DNA of 34,704 nucleotides. Origin: an uncultured Lachnospiraceae bacterium. Lineage in GTDB: Bacteria > Bacillota > Clostridia > Lachnospirales > Lachnospiraceae. Below, piece after piece: positions 1-7,683 of the stretch. The stretch covers positions 1 through 34,704 of the forward strand of contig CAJTTU010000003.1 of NCBI GenBank assembly GCA_910579325.1. Direction: 5' to 3'. Below the pieces are notes generated by a model. It was given only the letters and a program-made list of their open reading frames with translations, was not told the DNA's origin and did no database searches. The stretch's first letter is position 1. Every line of letters begins with the position of its first letter. Made by a program: the position numbers and the translations under genes.

Positions 1-68
1 GATTTTTTGTGATATACTTCTGTTTAGAGGAGATTTCCATAAATCCTCGGTTTATTTTATTTGTCGGC

Positions 69-227
69 CTAACTCACATTAGACTGATATCGGTCTAATG
101 TGAGAAAATCATCATCAAGCAGGCGAAAACCTCTTAGCCTCTGTAAATCTTCCTGATGTTTCCGGTTAATCTGTTCCGTCACTGTCAATCTTTCCACCTG
201 CTTTCCCTTCCATTTTCGTATCTCCAT
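69..227 (-). pseudogene. N-terminal fragment of an Rpn-type PD-(D/E)XK nuclease/transposase
   Basis: A 52-codon reading frame opens with ATG at 227 behind a good ribosome binding site (GGGAGGAT, about 10 bases upstream). Residues 18-44 contain EQINRKH, LQRLRGFRLL and DDDFLTL. These resemble, from memory, the conserved start of the Rpn / PD-(D/E)XK nuclease family transposases common in Lachnospiraceae, which run to about 300 residues. Here similarity stops after DDDFLTL; the last eight codons lie inside the palindrome at 73-104 and end in TAG. The catalytic PD-(D/E)XK part is missing, so the fragment cannot be an active nuclease. A real short peptide is possible because the translation start is intact, but a truncated remnant is more likely. 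Family assignment is moderate. Confidence 0.55.
73..104. repeat. Near-perfect 32-bp palindrome (12-bp perfect arms)
   Basis: Left arm CTCACATTAGAC and right arm GTCTAATGTGAG are exact reverse complements around an 8-base centre that holds GATATC, itself a palindrome, so pairing runs almost to the centre. No T-tract follows on either strand, so it does not look like an intrinsic terminator. It lies exactly where the transposase fragment on the minus strand loses family similarity, suggesting an insertion or deletion scar, or a binding site. Confidence 0.8.
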
Positions 228-346
228 ACTACCACAATCCTCCCAATTTTACAAGTTAAGAACCAGAACATCTTTTTCAGTTGAACCGCATTCTCCGTTT
301 TTTCTCCTGAGACAACTTAACCCTTTCTTCTTGCAAGCAGCTCAGA

Positions 347-388
347 CGAAAGGCTGGCTCTGCCAGTGGTGAGTAAGTGTGCCTTTCG
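347..388. other. Nested inverted repeats, possible remnant transfer origin (oriT)
   Basis: Two inverted repeats are nested: outer arms CGAAAGGC (347-354) and GCCTTTCG (381-388), and an inner hairpin CTGGC-TCT-GCCAG (354-366). They lie 24 bases from the end of the DUF3847 gene, a family usually found beside relaxase/mobilisation genes. No relaxase gene is present. The rest of 228-411 holds no reading frame that I recognise. An oriT role is inference from context only. Confidence 0.25.
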
Positions 389-411
389 AGAGTCAGTACA
401 GTCCGGAAATT

Positions 412-642
412 CTATTGTCTCATATAAAATCGACTGCGCAGTTCCAGCTTCAAGTCCTCCAAATCCATCGTCCATGCCACCGGGTAAATACTTCCCAAAA
501 TAGCCCCCATCTGGATCAGTCTGTGCGTCCGCTGTTTTTCTGCTTTCATCCTGTTCCTGGCCTCCACTTCTTCTTTCCGATGCTTTACCTGCCGCAGTTT
601 CTTTTTAAGTTCTTCATTATCTGTCATTTTTCCATATCCCAT
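412..642 (-). CDS. DUF3847 family protein (conjugative element)
   Basis: A 76-residue, strongly charged protein. The start at 642 was chosen over a longer frame because AAGGGAG lies about 6 bases upstream; a second ATG five codons on is also possible. Residues 10-33 (ELKKKLRQVKHRKEEVEARN) form a basic/acidic helix, followed by EKQRTHRLIQMGAILGSI, the signature I associate with DUF3847 proteins of Tn4555/ICE-type elements. These are usually encoded next to a mobilisation relaxase and their biochemical role is unknown. No relaxase follows here; inverted repeats lie downstream instead. The C-terminus (LKLELRSRFYMRQ) is in the usual length range, so the gene itself may be whole while its element is degraded. 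Confidence 0.6.
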   Translation of the reverse strand: MGYGKMTDNEELKKKLRQVKHRKEEVEARNRMKAEKQRTHRLIQMGAILGSIYPVAWTMDLEDLKLELRSRFYMRQ

Positions 643-812
643 TCTCTCCCTTCTGTCTTTTGGGGGTTCAAAAAACCTCCATTTTTTGCAATTTCTCCGC
701 ACAGGTTTTTGTAACATCCTGACGCAGATTCAGTTTACAAAAAATCGAGGTCAAATACATTGACGGTAAATTGAGCAGAAATTGGAGATCATACGATTTT
801 TCTAAAAAAACG

Positions 813-859
813 CAAAAAATGAGCAGGCATCGCAAAATCAACTCTTTTGCAATGCCTGC
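813..859 (-). terminator. Intrinsic terminator of the STAND NTPase gene
   Basis: On the minus strand GCAGGCATTGCAAAA and TTTTGCGATGCCTGC form a 15-bp stem with one wobble or mismatch and a 7-base loop, followed by TCATTTTTTGCG. The stop codon of the gene lies in the loop, so the last codons are part of the terminator. Confidence 0.75.
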
Positions 860-2262
860 GCTACATATTGCCCTAAAACAGAACCGATTTGAGGGTACAA
901 TCCCATTATTTCATTATATTTTTCTTCGATCAGTTCCGGCGCATCTTCCCATATCACTTCATAAATATGAATGGCACGTTTGAAATATTCCGTTGCCTGA
1001 CGGGCATTTCCCTGTGCCAGACAGATATCTCCCATCGCTTCCTGTATCACGGCATAATCGCCGGACATATCAGAATGATTCTCTTTTATGACCCCGGACA
1101 ATTTCCGCAATGCGGCCATTCCATGGGAGGGTTCACCCATATCTGCCAGACACATCCATGCCGCAAACCTGTGAACGGAGATTCCGGTCACAGGAATCAG
1201 AGCCATCTTGAGCATAATATCCTGATGCGTTTCTGAGAGCCGGTACAACGAAAAAAAAGTATGTATATGGCCGTAATAAGTGGCTTTGCTGCTCTGTCCA
1301 TCCTTCACCATATTAATTTTATCGTTGTTCTCAAGGGCCGCCTTTTCTTCTTGCAGCTTTTTTAACAGCGTATCCGGAAGCAGAATACCATTTTCTAAAA
1401 GTCTGGCGGCGAGTTCCACGGCAAACGTATGACGATGAACGGCATCAATTATCTGCTCCACCGTCGCATAGTACTTTTCAGTCTCTGAATACAAACAGGA
1501 AACAAGCTGAACAAGAACTTTCATATCTGAAATTTCCTGAAGCCGCATCGTTGACCGCCCGTCAAATACGCTTCTCGTTGTAAAAAGTATACGGCAGCGA
1601 TATTTTAACATAACAGGAAGAAAGCTGTCCTGGGCAGGCATGGCATTAAAATTATCCACGATCAGCAGAGTGTCCTCTTTTAAAGAACGGAGAAAACGAT
1701 TATGTTTTTTGAAACGTTCTTCATCGGTATCCTGGGACAGATCATCGACAAAATCCATATCCATAATGTCCTGCCACAAATCACCGCTATATGTAAGATA
1801 GAGAATATTCGTATAGTCCTTCCGATATTCCCTGGCATAAGCTTTTGCAAGCTCACTTTTTCCGATTCCGGCAATTCCATAAAGAAATATTTTACTGTCC
1901 TTTTCAAACAGTGAATGAAGCGCCTGCAATTCCTCAGAACGGCCGCAAAAAAACTTACATAGCCGTGGAACCTCGTTTCCCATAACATAATCAAGCAGCA
2001 CAGGTGAAAGATTGCCGGCAGACAACAGCTGCTTTGTTTTGGTATCCCTTTTCACAAAATTCCGTTCCATACCAAAACACAACGCTTTTGTCATAAAAGA
2101 AATTTTATTCTCGAATGCGTCAAAATCATAATCCGCCGCTTCGTCACTGCTCATAAAGGTATCGAATAACAGATAAGTAAAATCAATCTGATTCATTCCC
2201 TTATCTTCGATGATATAACTGCGGATGATCGTCACAACAGAACTAAAATCACATCTATCCAT
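838..2262 (-). CDS. STAND-type NTPase (NB-ARC-like) with C-terminal TPR-like helices
   Basis: A 474-residue signal-transduction ATPase-like protein. It shows a P-loop GIAGIGKS (residues 129-136), a Walker B LLIVDNF (199-205) and a sensor-like strand RILFTTRS, the order seen in NB-ARC/STAND proteins. Near the C-terminus, AVIQEAMGDICLAQGNARQA and TEYFKRAIHIYEV look like a tetratricopeptide repeat; most relatives have longer repeat tracts. The start is uncertain: ATG 2262 is used, but ATG 2196 or TTG 2286 are possible and none has a well-spaced Shine-Dalgarno. The part before CFGMERNFVKRD seems short for this group, so an N-terminal deletion may have occurred. No effector domain (nuclease, TIR, protease) is visible. 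It stands alone, with its own terminator, among mobile-element remnants. A regulatory or defence role is possible but not shown. Confidence 0.65.
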   Translation of the reverse strand: MDRCDFSSVVTIIRSYIIEDKGMNQIDFTYLLFDTFMSSDEAADYDFDAFENKISFMTKALCFGMERNFVKRDTKTKQLLSAGNLSPVLLDYVMGNEVPRLCKFFCGRSEELQALHSLFEKDSKIFLYGIAGIGKSELAKAYAREYRKDYTNILYLTYSGDLWQDIMDMDFVDDLSQDTDEERFKKHNRFLRSLKEDTLLIVDNFNAMPAQDSFLPVMLKYRCRILFTTRSVFDGRSTMRLQEISDMKVLVQLVSCLYSETEKYYATVEQIIDAVHRHTFAVELAARLLENGILLPDTLLKKLQEEKAALENNDKINMVKDGQSSKATYYGHIHTFFSLYRLSETHQDIMLKMALIPVTGISVHRFAAWMCLADMGEPSHGMAALRKLSGVIKENHSDMSGDYAVIQEAMGDICLAQGNARQATEYFKRAIHIYEVIWEDAPELIEEKYNEIMGLYPQIGSVLGQYVAQALQKS

Positions 2263-2422
2263 TAGAATTAGAGTAAAACCTCTCAATTTACATACAATCT
2301 CGGCTCAATGAAGCTTTGACAAAATCCTGTTAAGATGTTACTGCGGAAAACGGCTCCGACAACCGGCAAAATAACAGGTGATAACGGACAACTTCTTTCG
2401 CATAAATTGAACTGTCCGGGAG

Positions 2423-2629
2423 GTGTGCGACATCAGAACTTATACCCCAATCCATATCATTGTCCATTATCCGAAAACAGAAGAAGGAAAACGGGAACTG
2501 GCGCAGAGAGCCGCCAGCGTCCATGCTGACATGGTCAGCCGCCATATCCAAAAGCTGACTTGTCCTTCCGAACAAAAAATAGAATTACTGGATGCGGTTA
2601 TTGCGGCCGCCGGACAAAGAAACAGTTGA
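2423..2629 (+). CDS. Small conserved protein of mobile elements, start codon doubtful
   Basis: The frame encodes up to 68 residues with HIIVHYPKTEEGKRELAQRA followed by SVHADMVSRHIQKL and CPSEQKIELLDAVIA, a pattern I associate with short proteins in Lachnospiraceae conjugative elements; function unknown. The GTG at 2423 overlaps the only Shine-Dalgarno (CGGGAGG), so it is a poor start. Eight bases after GGAG stands ATC (2432) followed by AGAACTTATACC; an ATG here would be perfectly spaced, so the true start may have mutated from ATG to ATC. A weak promoter candidate is TTGACA at 2316-2321 with TACTGC at 2339-2344 (17-base spacer). The gene may no longer be translated well. Confidence 0.5.
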   Translation: MCDIRTYTPIHIIVHYPKTEEGKRELAQRAASVHADMVSRHIQKLTCPSEQKIELLDAVIAAAGQRNS

Positions 2630-2673
2630 GCATTTCCCTGATCTTCCATAATTCGTATGATATCAAGAGAGCC

Positions 2674-3252
2674 TTAACCTGTAAATATTCTGTTCTTAAA
2701 ATATTTTTCCCATGATTTTCTGCTTATGCGTTTCTTTTCCGCCTCCCAGACCCGCAGACTATTCGGGTCAACTTGGAGCAATTCCGCCAAGGCCTTCTTT
2801 CCGAGTCCGAGCCGTTCTCTGTATGCCCTGATCATATTCCCTTGTCCCATATAAAGAAAACGATTGTAATCATCCGGAAGATCGTCAGAAGGTATCTTAA
2901 ACAGCGCAGCCAGCATGTCCACGATTTTCCTGTCATATTAATCTACCGAACCGGTTTCCAAATCTATATATTCATTTCTTGATATGCCAACCATCTCTGC
3001 TACTTCTCTTTGCATCAGTCCCAGATGGTGACGGCACCACCGCATTCGATCCGGTATCGTTTTAATCTCGTCATAGCTGTGATACTGCTGATGAAGCAGC
3101 TGCGCTTCTAAAAGCTTATGAGGGGCAGCCAAAGGAAAGCTATGGATATATAAAGGAGCATACCTTACACGCCCATCCAAAGTGCAGCAAAGAAGGTAAC
3201 AATTTTCCGAAACCCGGTCGAGAACCTTCCACGCCGGCCTGCTTTCGTCCAT
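2674..3252 (-). pseudogene. Helix-turn-helix (XRE-type) regulator split by an in-frame stop
   Basis: Two pieces lie in the same frame. The upstream piece (3252-2938) ends in a helix-turn-helix: TIPDRMRWCRHHLGLMQREV then AEMVGISRNEYIDLETGSVD, stopped by TAA at 2938-2940. The frame then continues YDRKIVDMLAALFKIPSDDL and carries a second XRE-like segment, RAYRERLGLGKKALAELL and NSLRVWEAEKKRISRKSWEK, to 2674. Read through the stop, this is one protein of about 190 residues with tandem HTH segments, so a single nonsense change explains the split. The presumed ATG at 3252 has no clear ribosome binding site and lies inside the sigma-factor fragment in another frame. Each half could still be made, but the whole protein is probably lost. 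Confidence 0.7.
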
Positions 3253-3581
3253 GGGAGACCGATTCTCCGCCTTAAACCCATCTGCGGCAGGATAGCATTA
3301 TCTATACATTTCGCCGCATACGTGGCCAGTCTGCTGCCTTTATCCATATCATAAGTGTTCACCGCCTTAATCAGGCCGATGGTGCCCACTGAAATCAAGT
3401 CTTCCGCCTCTCGCTCCTGCATGCCGTATTTTTTCACCACATGGGCCACCAGCCGCATATTCCGCTCGATCAGCGTATCCCGGGCATCCATGTCCCCATC
3501 CCGAAACCGTAAAAGAAAGGCTTTTTCCTCCGATATCGTAAGTGGTTTAGGAAACGTTTTCAAAAAAATACCCCGACACAT
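3165..3581 (-). pseudogene. Truncated sigma-70 family factor (region 2 start only)
   Basis: The first ~100 of 138 residues match the start of sporulation-type sigma factors (SigE/SigG/SigK group): FPKPLTISEEKAFLLRFRDG, ARDTLIERNMRLVAHVVKKY, DLISVGTIGLIKAVNTYD and GSRLATYAAKCIDNAIL. A complete factor would continue through the -10-binding helix of region 2.4 and regions 3-4, about 100 or more further residues. After CIDNAIL similarity stops and the frame runs on into the coding region of the helix-turn-helix gene, which uses another frame. The junction lies near 3290-3300. The ATG at 3581 has GGAAAGGA directly before it; a TTG a few codons later (LKTFPKPL) is an alternative start. Without regions 2.4-4 it cannot act as a normal sigma factor. 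Confidence 0.7.
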
Positions 3582-3904
3582 TCCTTTCCATACAGTTTAT
3601 GTGGCGGGGGCTTGTTGCGTGATAGTATCCTTCGCCGCCTCCCCGGCAATTACAAATCGTCCATTCTTCATTCAATACTCTTCCGGTTTTACATTTCAGG
3701 TTTTTGCGTTTTTGCGTTTCTTTTTGCGTTTCTGACAAGTTTTTGTCGACATATGATCTGAATTATGCTAAAATACAGGAATAATACCTTATGGCATGCT
3801 GCCTGTAATCAGAGAAAGAACGTATGATTATCGAGTCAGAAAAATAAATGAGTAAAGAAGTATCTCCTGATACGCAACTGGTAATAGAATTGGAATAAAA
3901 CAGT

Positions 3905-4846
3905 ATGATCATAAGCGCAAGCCGAAGAACCGATATACCGGCCTTCTTTTCCGAATGGTTTATCAAAAGAATCGAAGCCCGGTATGCATATGTAAGAAAC
4001 CCTGTAAATATACATCAAATCAGCAAGATTAACCTTTCGCCAAATGTCATTGACTGTATTGTTTTTTGGAGTAAAAATCCAAAGCCAATGATCAGCAGGC
4101 TAAGCCTGTTAAATCATTATATGTATTATTTCCAATTCACTCTCAACGCATACAATAAAGATTTTGAAGTAAACCTTCCCCCTCCGGATGACCGGATCGA
4201 AACTTTTCAGGTTCTGTCGGAGTTAATCGGCAGACAGCGCGTCATATGGCGATATGACCCTGTCATTCTAAACAGCCAATACCCTATCAACTGGCATATA
4301 GATAAATTCGGATACATCGCAAATCAATTGCGCAATTATACGGAAAGAGTTACCATAAGTTTTATCGATTTATACGCAAAAAATTCAACCGGCGCAAAAA
4401 GACAAAATATTCGCGAGCTATCCTATGAGCAGAAAAATACCATTGCAAAAAGTTTTTCTGAAATTGCCCGTTCGCATAACCTGAAAATAGATACTTGCGC
4501 GGAGGATATTGATTTATCCGCTTATGGCATCGAACATGCCCGTTGCATTGATGACAGACTCATTGCCAAATTACTTGACTGCTCTATTGACGCAGGCAAA
4601 GATAAAAATCAGCGTCCGGCATGCGGATGCGCCGCGAGTATTGATCTGGGGCTTTATAATACCTGCCGGAATGGCTGTATATATTGTTATGCCAACCACA
4701 GCGCTGCTGTCCGCAAGCGAAACCTTGAAGCATACGACCCCGACGCCCCGCTACTCTGCAGCCAAATAACAGAACTGGATAAAATCACCGAACGGAAAGT
4801 GAAAAGCCAGCGGAATATGCAGCTTGGTTTATTTCATATGGTATAG
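3905..4846 (+). CDS. DUF1848 family protein with a radical-SAM-like cysteine cluster
   Basis: A 313-residue protein of full family length. It starts MIISASRRTDIPAFFSEWF and has the DUF1848 pattern IVFWSKNPKPM, VIWRYDPVI and, near the C-terminus, RPACGCAASIDLGLYNT followed by CRNGCIYCYANHS. The cysteines of this C-terminal segment (C-G-C then C-x3-C-x2-C) resemble iron-sulfur ligands of radical SAM or spore-photoproduct-lyase-like proteins, although the cluster is at the C-terminal end. The reaction catalysed is not established to my knowledge. The ribosome binding site is weak (GGAATAAAA about 10 bases upstream). It is followed 87 bases later by a GNAT gene on the same strand with its own strong ribosome binding site. 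Confidence 0.85.
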   Translation: MIISASRRTDIPAFFSEWFIKRIEARYAYVRNPVNIHQISKINLSPNVIDCIVFWSKNPKPMISRLSLLNHYMYYFQFTLNAYNKDFEVNLPPPDDRIETFQVLSELIGRQRVIWRYDPVILNSQYPINWHIDKFGYIANQLRNYTERVTISFIDLYAKNSTGAKRQNIRELSYEQKNTIAKSFSEIARSHNLKIDTCAEDIDLSAYGIEHARCIDDRLIAKLLDCSIDAGKDKNQRPACGCAASIDLGLYNTCRNGCIYCYANHSAAVRKRNLEAYDPDAPLLCSQITELDKITERKVKSQRNMQLGLFHMV

Positions 4847-4933
4847 CACTCACGCTCGCAGATTCTTTTGTCCCTTATGCGGTACCGCGGGAAAAGCCCT
4901 TAATCAAATCCACACATATACAGGAGGCAGCAA

Positions 4934-5701
4934 ATGGTATACGAAATTACAGACACAAGCAATGTATCATCACTATTTGGCCAATGGGAAGAAACGCTGA
5001 TCTGGTCCTGCCTGCAGGGGATCATGGGAAAAATCTATGCGGATCATTTGTACGCCCCGGCAGCAGCAATGGCGGTCATCGGAGACTTTACCTTTTTTGC
5101 CGGTAAACCAAATATAGAATTAGTATCCTATAAGCCAGGCTGGTGCAGTCAAAGCTTTATGATTATGATACCGCAAAACGAATTCTGGAAGAACACAATC
5201 CTAGATTTTTACGGAGAAAAAGCGACAGTCATTTCCCGATATGCAATCAAAAAAGAACCTGATATTTTTGATACAAAGAAACTGGAAAAAGCAGTCGCTT
5301 CCCTGCCGGAGCCATACACCCTGTCCATGATTGATGAACGGCTTTATCAGATGTGCAAAGCGGAAGCGTGGAGCGCCGATTTGGTATCGCAGTATCCAAG
5401 TTATGAAAATTACCGTAAACTCGGGATCGGCACAGTCATTTGCAAGGAGGATATCATGATCTCGGGGGCTTCCTCTTATGCCCGGTATCAAGACGGCATC
5501 GAAATAGAAATTGATACCAGAGAGGAATACAGGCGCAAAGGATTTGCCTATTTATGCGGGGCAAAGCTGATCTTAGAATGCTTAAAACGGAATTTATATC
5601 CAAGCTGGGACGCGCAAAATAAAGGCTCTGTCGCACTTGCGGAAAAGTTAGGCTACCATTACAGCCATACTTATACGGCAATTGAGATACGCTGTTATTA
5701 A
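4934..5701 (+). CDS. GNAT family N-acetyltransferase
   Basis: A 255-residue protein behind AGGAGG, 7 bases upstream. The C-terminal part carries the GNAT core: IEIEIDTREEYRRKGFAYLC corresponds to motif A (acetyl-CoA pyrophosphate loop, R-R-K-G-F-A), followed by LILECLKRNLYPSWDAQNKG and SVALAEKLGYH, typical of the end of the fold. The N-terminal 130 residues lack the standard motif and match the layout of the larger GNAT_acetyltran (PF12746-like) proteins. The substrate cannot be read from the sequence. It ends just before a bidirectional terminator shared with the convergent acetyltransferase gene. Confidence 0.8.
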   Translation: MVYEITDTSNVSSLFGQWEETLIWSCLQGIMGKIYADHLYAPAAAMAVIGDFTFFAGKPNIELVSYKPGWCSQSFMIMIPQNEFWKNTILDFYGEKATVISRYAIKKEPDIFDTKKLEKAVASLPEPYTLSMIDERLYQMCKAEAWSADLVSQYPSYENYRKLGIGTVICKEDIMISGASSYARYQDGIEIEIDTREEYRRKGFAYLCGAKLILECLKRNLYPSWDAQNKGSVALAEKLGYHYSHTYTAIEIRCY

Positions 5702-5710
5702 AGTAAAAAT

Positions 5711-5742
5711 GTGGCAATCCGCTTCATACCGCGGACTGCCAC
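5711..5742. terminator. Bidirectional terminator between convergent genes
   Basis: GTGGCAATCCGC (5711-5722) pairs with GCGGACTGCCAC (5731-5742) with one A/C mismatch around an 8-base loop. On the minus strand the stem is followed by ATTTTTACTTT; on the plus strand only a weak T-rich tail follows. It lies between the ends of the GNAT and Vat-like genes. Confidence 0.7.
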
Positions 5743-5781
5743 ACTATTACATTTCCCTTATCCGAACCAGCTTACATGGTG

Positions 5782-6429
5782 TCAGCTCCATGATCCCAAA
5801 TCATCCAAACCCTCAATTCGCCCCGACTGAATCGCCGCAAGGTTTTTCCTAATCCTGTTTTCAGGCCAATTCCACCATTGCATTTTTAATAATTCGGATA
5901 TCACATCGTCAGAAAATCTTTTTCTGATTGGTTTTGCGGGAACGCCTCCGACAATCGTATAAGGCGGCACATCCTTCGTAACAACCGCCCGCGTACCAAT
6001 CACTGCTCCGTCGCCAATCGTAACGCCGGATAAAATAACCGCTTCAAACCCAATCCAAACATCATTGCCGATTACAATGTCGCCTTTATTGTCCCACGCG
6101 CTTGTGATTTCTTTAACGTCCAATCCCCACTCCTCAAAAAATATCGGAAACGGATAGGTCGAAAGTGAACACATCGCATGATTTGCGCTGGTAAACAGAA
6201 ATTTTGCCCCACAGGCAATCGAACAGAACTTTCCGATTTTTAACTGATCCTTGTTAATTGGGTAATAATACAATACATTATTCTTCTCAAATTCCCGCGG
6301 GTCATGCACAAAATCATTATACATTGTATAATCGCCAATTTTAATGCTGTCACTGGTAATCACATTTTTTAAATAAACTGTTTGGGCGTCACCCGTCCGG
6401 GGATAAATTTTATTCTCCGATATAGTCAT
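5782..6429 (-). CDS. Vat/CatB-like xenobiotic O-acetyltransferase (left-handed beta-helix)
   Basis: A 215-residue hexapeptide-repeat acetyltransferase of the xenobiotic acyltransferase (XAT) group, which includes streptogramin A acetyltransferases (Vat) and type-B chloramphenicol acetyltransferases (CatB). Visible hallmarks are LKIGKFCSIACGAKF, the TSANHAM segment with the expected catalytic His at residue 84, the beta-helix run KGDIVIGNDVWIGFEAVIL and SGVTIGDGAVIGTRAVVTKD, VGGVPAKPIRKRF and the terminal MQWWNWPENRI. Length matches the family. AAGGAGG lies 8 bases before the ATG. Which drug, if any, it acetylates cannot be told; many chromosomal XATs have no known resistance role. A short reading frame with its own strong ribosome binding site precedes it (see 6455-6496). 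Confidence 0.85.
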   Translation of the reverse strand: MTISENKIYPRTGDAQTVYLKNVITSDSIKIGDYTMYNDFVHDPREFEKNNVLYYYPINKDQLKIGKFCSIACGAKFLFTSANHAMCSLSTYPFPIFFEEWGLDVKEITSAWDNKGDIVIGNDVWIGFEAVILSGVTIGDGAVIGTRAVVTKDVPPYTIVGGVPAKPIRKRFSDDVISELLKMQWWNWPENRIRKNLAAIQSGRIEGLDDLGSWS

Positions 6430-6454
6430 TTTGAAATCCTCCTTATTTTGATCT

Positions 6455-6496
6455 TTATGATGCGACTATATCGGTTACTGCAATGCAGTGTTTCAC
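6455..6496 (-). CDS. Possible leader peptide upstream of the Vat-like gene
   Basis: GGAGG (6503-6507 on the opposite strand) stands 6 bases before a GTG that opens a 13-codon frame, MKHCIAVTDIVAS, ending in TAA 25 bases before the acetyltransferase ATG. The frame contains ACTGCA-A-TGCAGT (6477-6489), a perfect palindrome that could form a hairpin. A TATAAT-like sequence lies upstream at 6536-6541. The layout (short frame, hairpin, resistance-type gene) recalls translational attenuation of drug-resistance genes, but no pairing with the downstream ribosome binding site was demonstrated. It may be chance. Confidence 0.35.
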   Translation of the reverse strand: MKHCIAVTDIVAS

Positions 6497-6571
6497 TTTA
6501 TACCTCCATCAGCTTTCATCTGCAAATTTGATAATATTATATGTATTTCCCTGCAAAAATCCATATGTCCT

Positions 6572-7537
6572 TTACATAAACAGCGCCCTCGTCTGCACCC
6601 GCAGATACTCCTCATGCTGCGCCAGGTCATTGGTGACAAACTCATGGGTCAGATATTCCGGATTGATCTGCCGGATCAGCTCCCTCACTTCTTTGCAGGA
6701 AAATGGCTTGTGCTGATCGATTCGGAACACATGCATATAAGCCATGCCGATCCGCTCGTCATAATCATCCGGCAGCACAGGCGGATCGGCGAGAACGCTT
6801 TTCACATAGGAGCCGCTTAACGACCTGTGAAGATGCACCCCTTTGATATACCGGCACAGCGGGCCGTGGGCATCCAAACACCGCCGGATATAAGCGATTC
6901 CCTCTTCCTCGGACGCAATTTCCGGATTCGTACACATCAGATGCCCCGTGTCCAGCATAATTCCCTTTTTCTCATACCGGATCTGGCTAAGCAGCCGCTC
7001 CGTAATCTCCGGCCGGGTAAACCGCATGCCTGGCCAGGGCAGGTTTTCCACGAGAAACCAGAAGGAATAGTCCGTCCCCTCAAGGGCCAGGTTTACAATC
7101 TCCGCCACGGCGTCCACAATCTCCTCATCCCTATGGCGGAACCGATAGGTAAATACCTCCCGGGACACGCTGTCCCCGGCATGGAATACCACATACTCCG
7201 CCTCTTTCCCGGCGGCAAATTCCAGCTCGCTTTTTACAAATTCCACGATCCGCTCTCTGAAACTGCCGCCGTAAAAAGCCTCATACCGCTCCCGGGAACC
7301 ATATTCCTCAATCAGCGCTTCCTCATCCCCCAGCCAGAAATCGATCCAGCTGGTAAAATAAGCCAGATGCACCCCAACCACATCCTCCTTCCCCAAAATA
7401 TCCGAGGAAGGAGGCGGGCACCGCATCAGTTCATAGCCGTCGCAGCCAAACCTGCGATAAAATTCCCGCAGATGAGACAGGTCACGGTAGCGCTCGATAT
7501 CGTAAATGCTGGTTGTTATGTTGATCATGGTTTTCAT
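6572..7537 (-). CDS. TIM-barrel sugar phosphate isomerase/epimerase-like protein
   Basis: A 321-residue protein starting MKTMINITTSIYD. The start at 7537 is supported by GGAGG 8 bases upstream; a longer frame to 7744 lacks a site and overlaps the yajC terminator. The pattern is that of the xylose-isomerase-like / AP endonuclease 2 superfamily: YVVFHAGDSVSREVFTYRF, FLVENLPWPGMRF (Glu likely metal ligand), KKGIMLDTGHLMCTNPEI (Asp-x-x-His) and IKGVHLHRSLSG (His-x-His), then LTHEFVTNDL with a late Glu. These residues would bind one or more divalent metals. The substrate is not evident. It follows the terminator of the yajC operon and appears to be a single-gene unit. Confidence 0.75.
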   Translation of the reverse strand: MKTMINITTSIYDIERYRDLSHLREFYRRFGCDGYELMRCPPPSSDILGKEDVVGVHLAYFTSWIDFWLGDEEALIEEYGSRERYEAFYGGSFRERIVEFVKSELEFAAGKEAEYVVFHAGDSVSREVFTYRFRHRDEEIVDAVAEIVNLALEGTDYSFWFLVENLPWPGMRFTRPEITERLLSQIRYEKKGIMLDTGHLMCTNPEIASEEEGIAYIRRCLDAHGPLCRYIKGVHLHRSLSGSYVKSVLADPPVLPDDYDERIGMAYMHVFRIDQHKPFSCKEVRELIRQINPEYLTHEFVTNDLAQHEEYLRVQTRALFM

Positions 7538-7683
7538 CAGTGATTCCTCCGCCCTGCCAAACACCTCTTCATTGCAGACACTTTCATATATGAAAAATAA
7601 AGTATTTTTGAATATACTATAACAGAAAGCCTCTAAAAAATCAAATTGCCTCCGGCTCGCTTTTTTGCTTTTTTCATCATAAC

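Noticed and set aside
3848..3898. 16-codon plus-strand frame before the DUF1848 gene
   Set aside because: No ribosome binding site and no recognisable sequence; it ends only a few bases before the DUF1848 start, which suggests an accident or an old remnant.
6827..7543. 238-codon plus-strand frame
   Set aside because: Antisense to the TIM-barrel gene, whose metal-binding motifs and ribosome binding site are on the minus strand.
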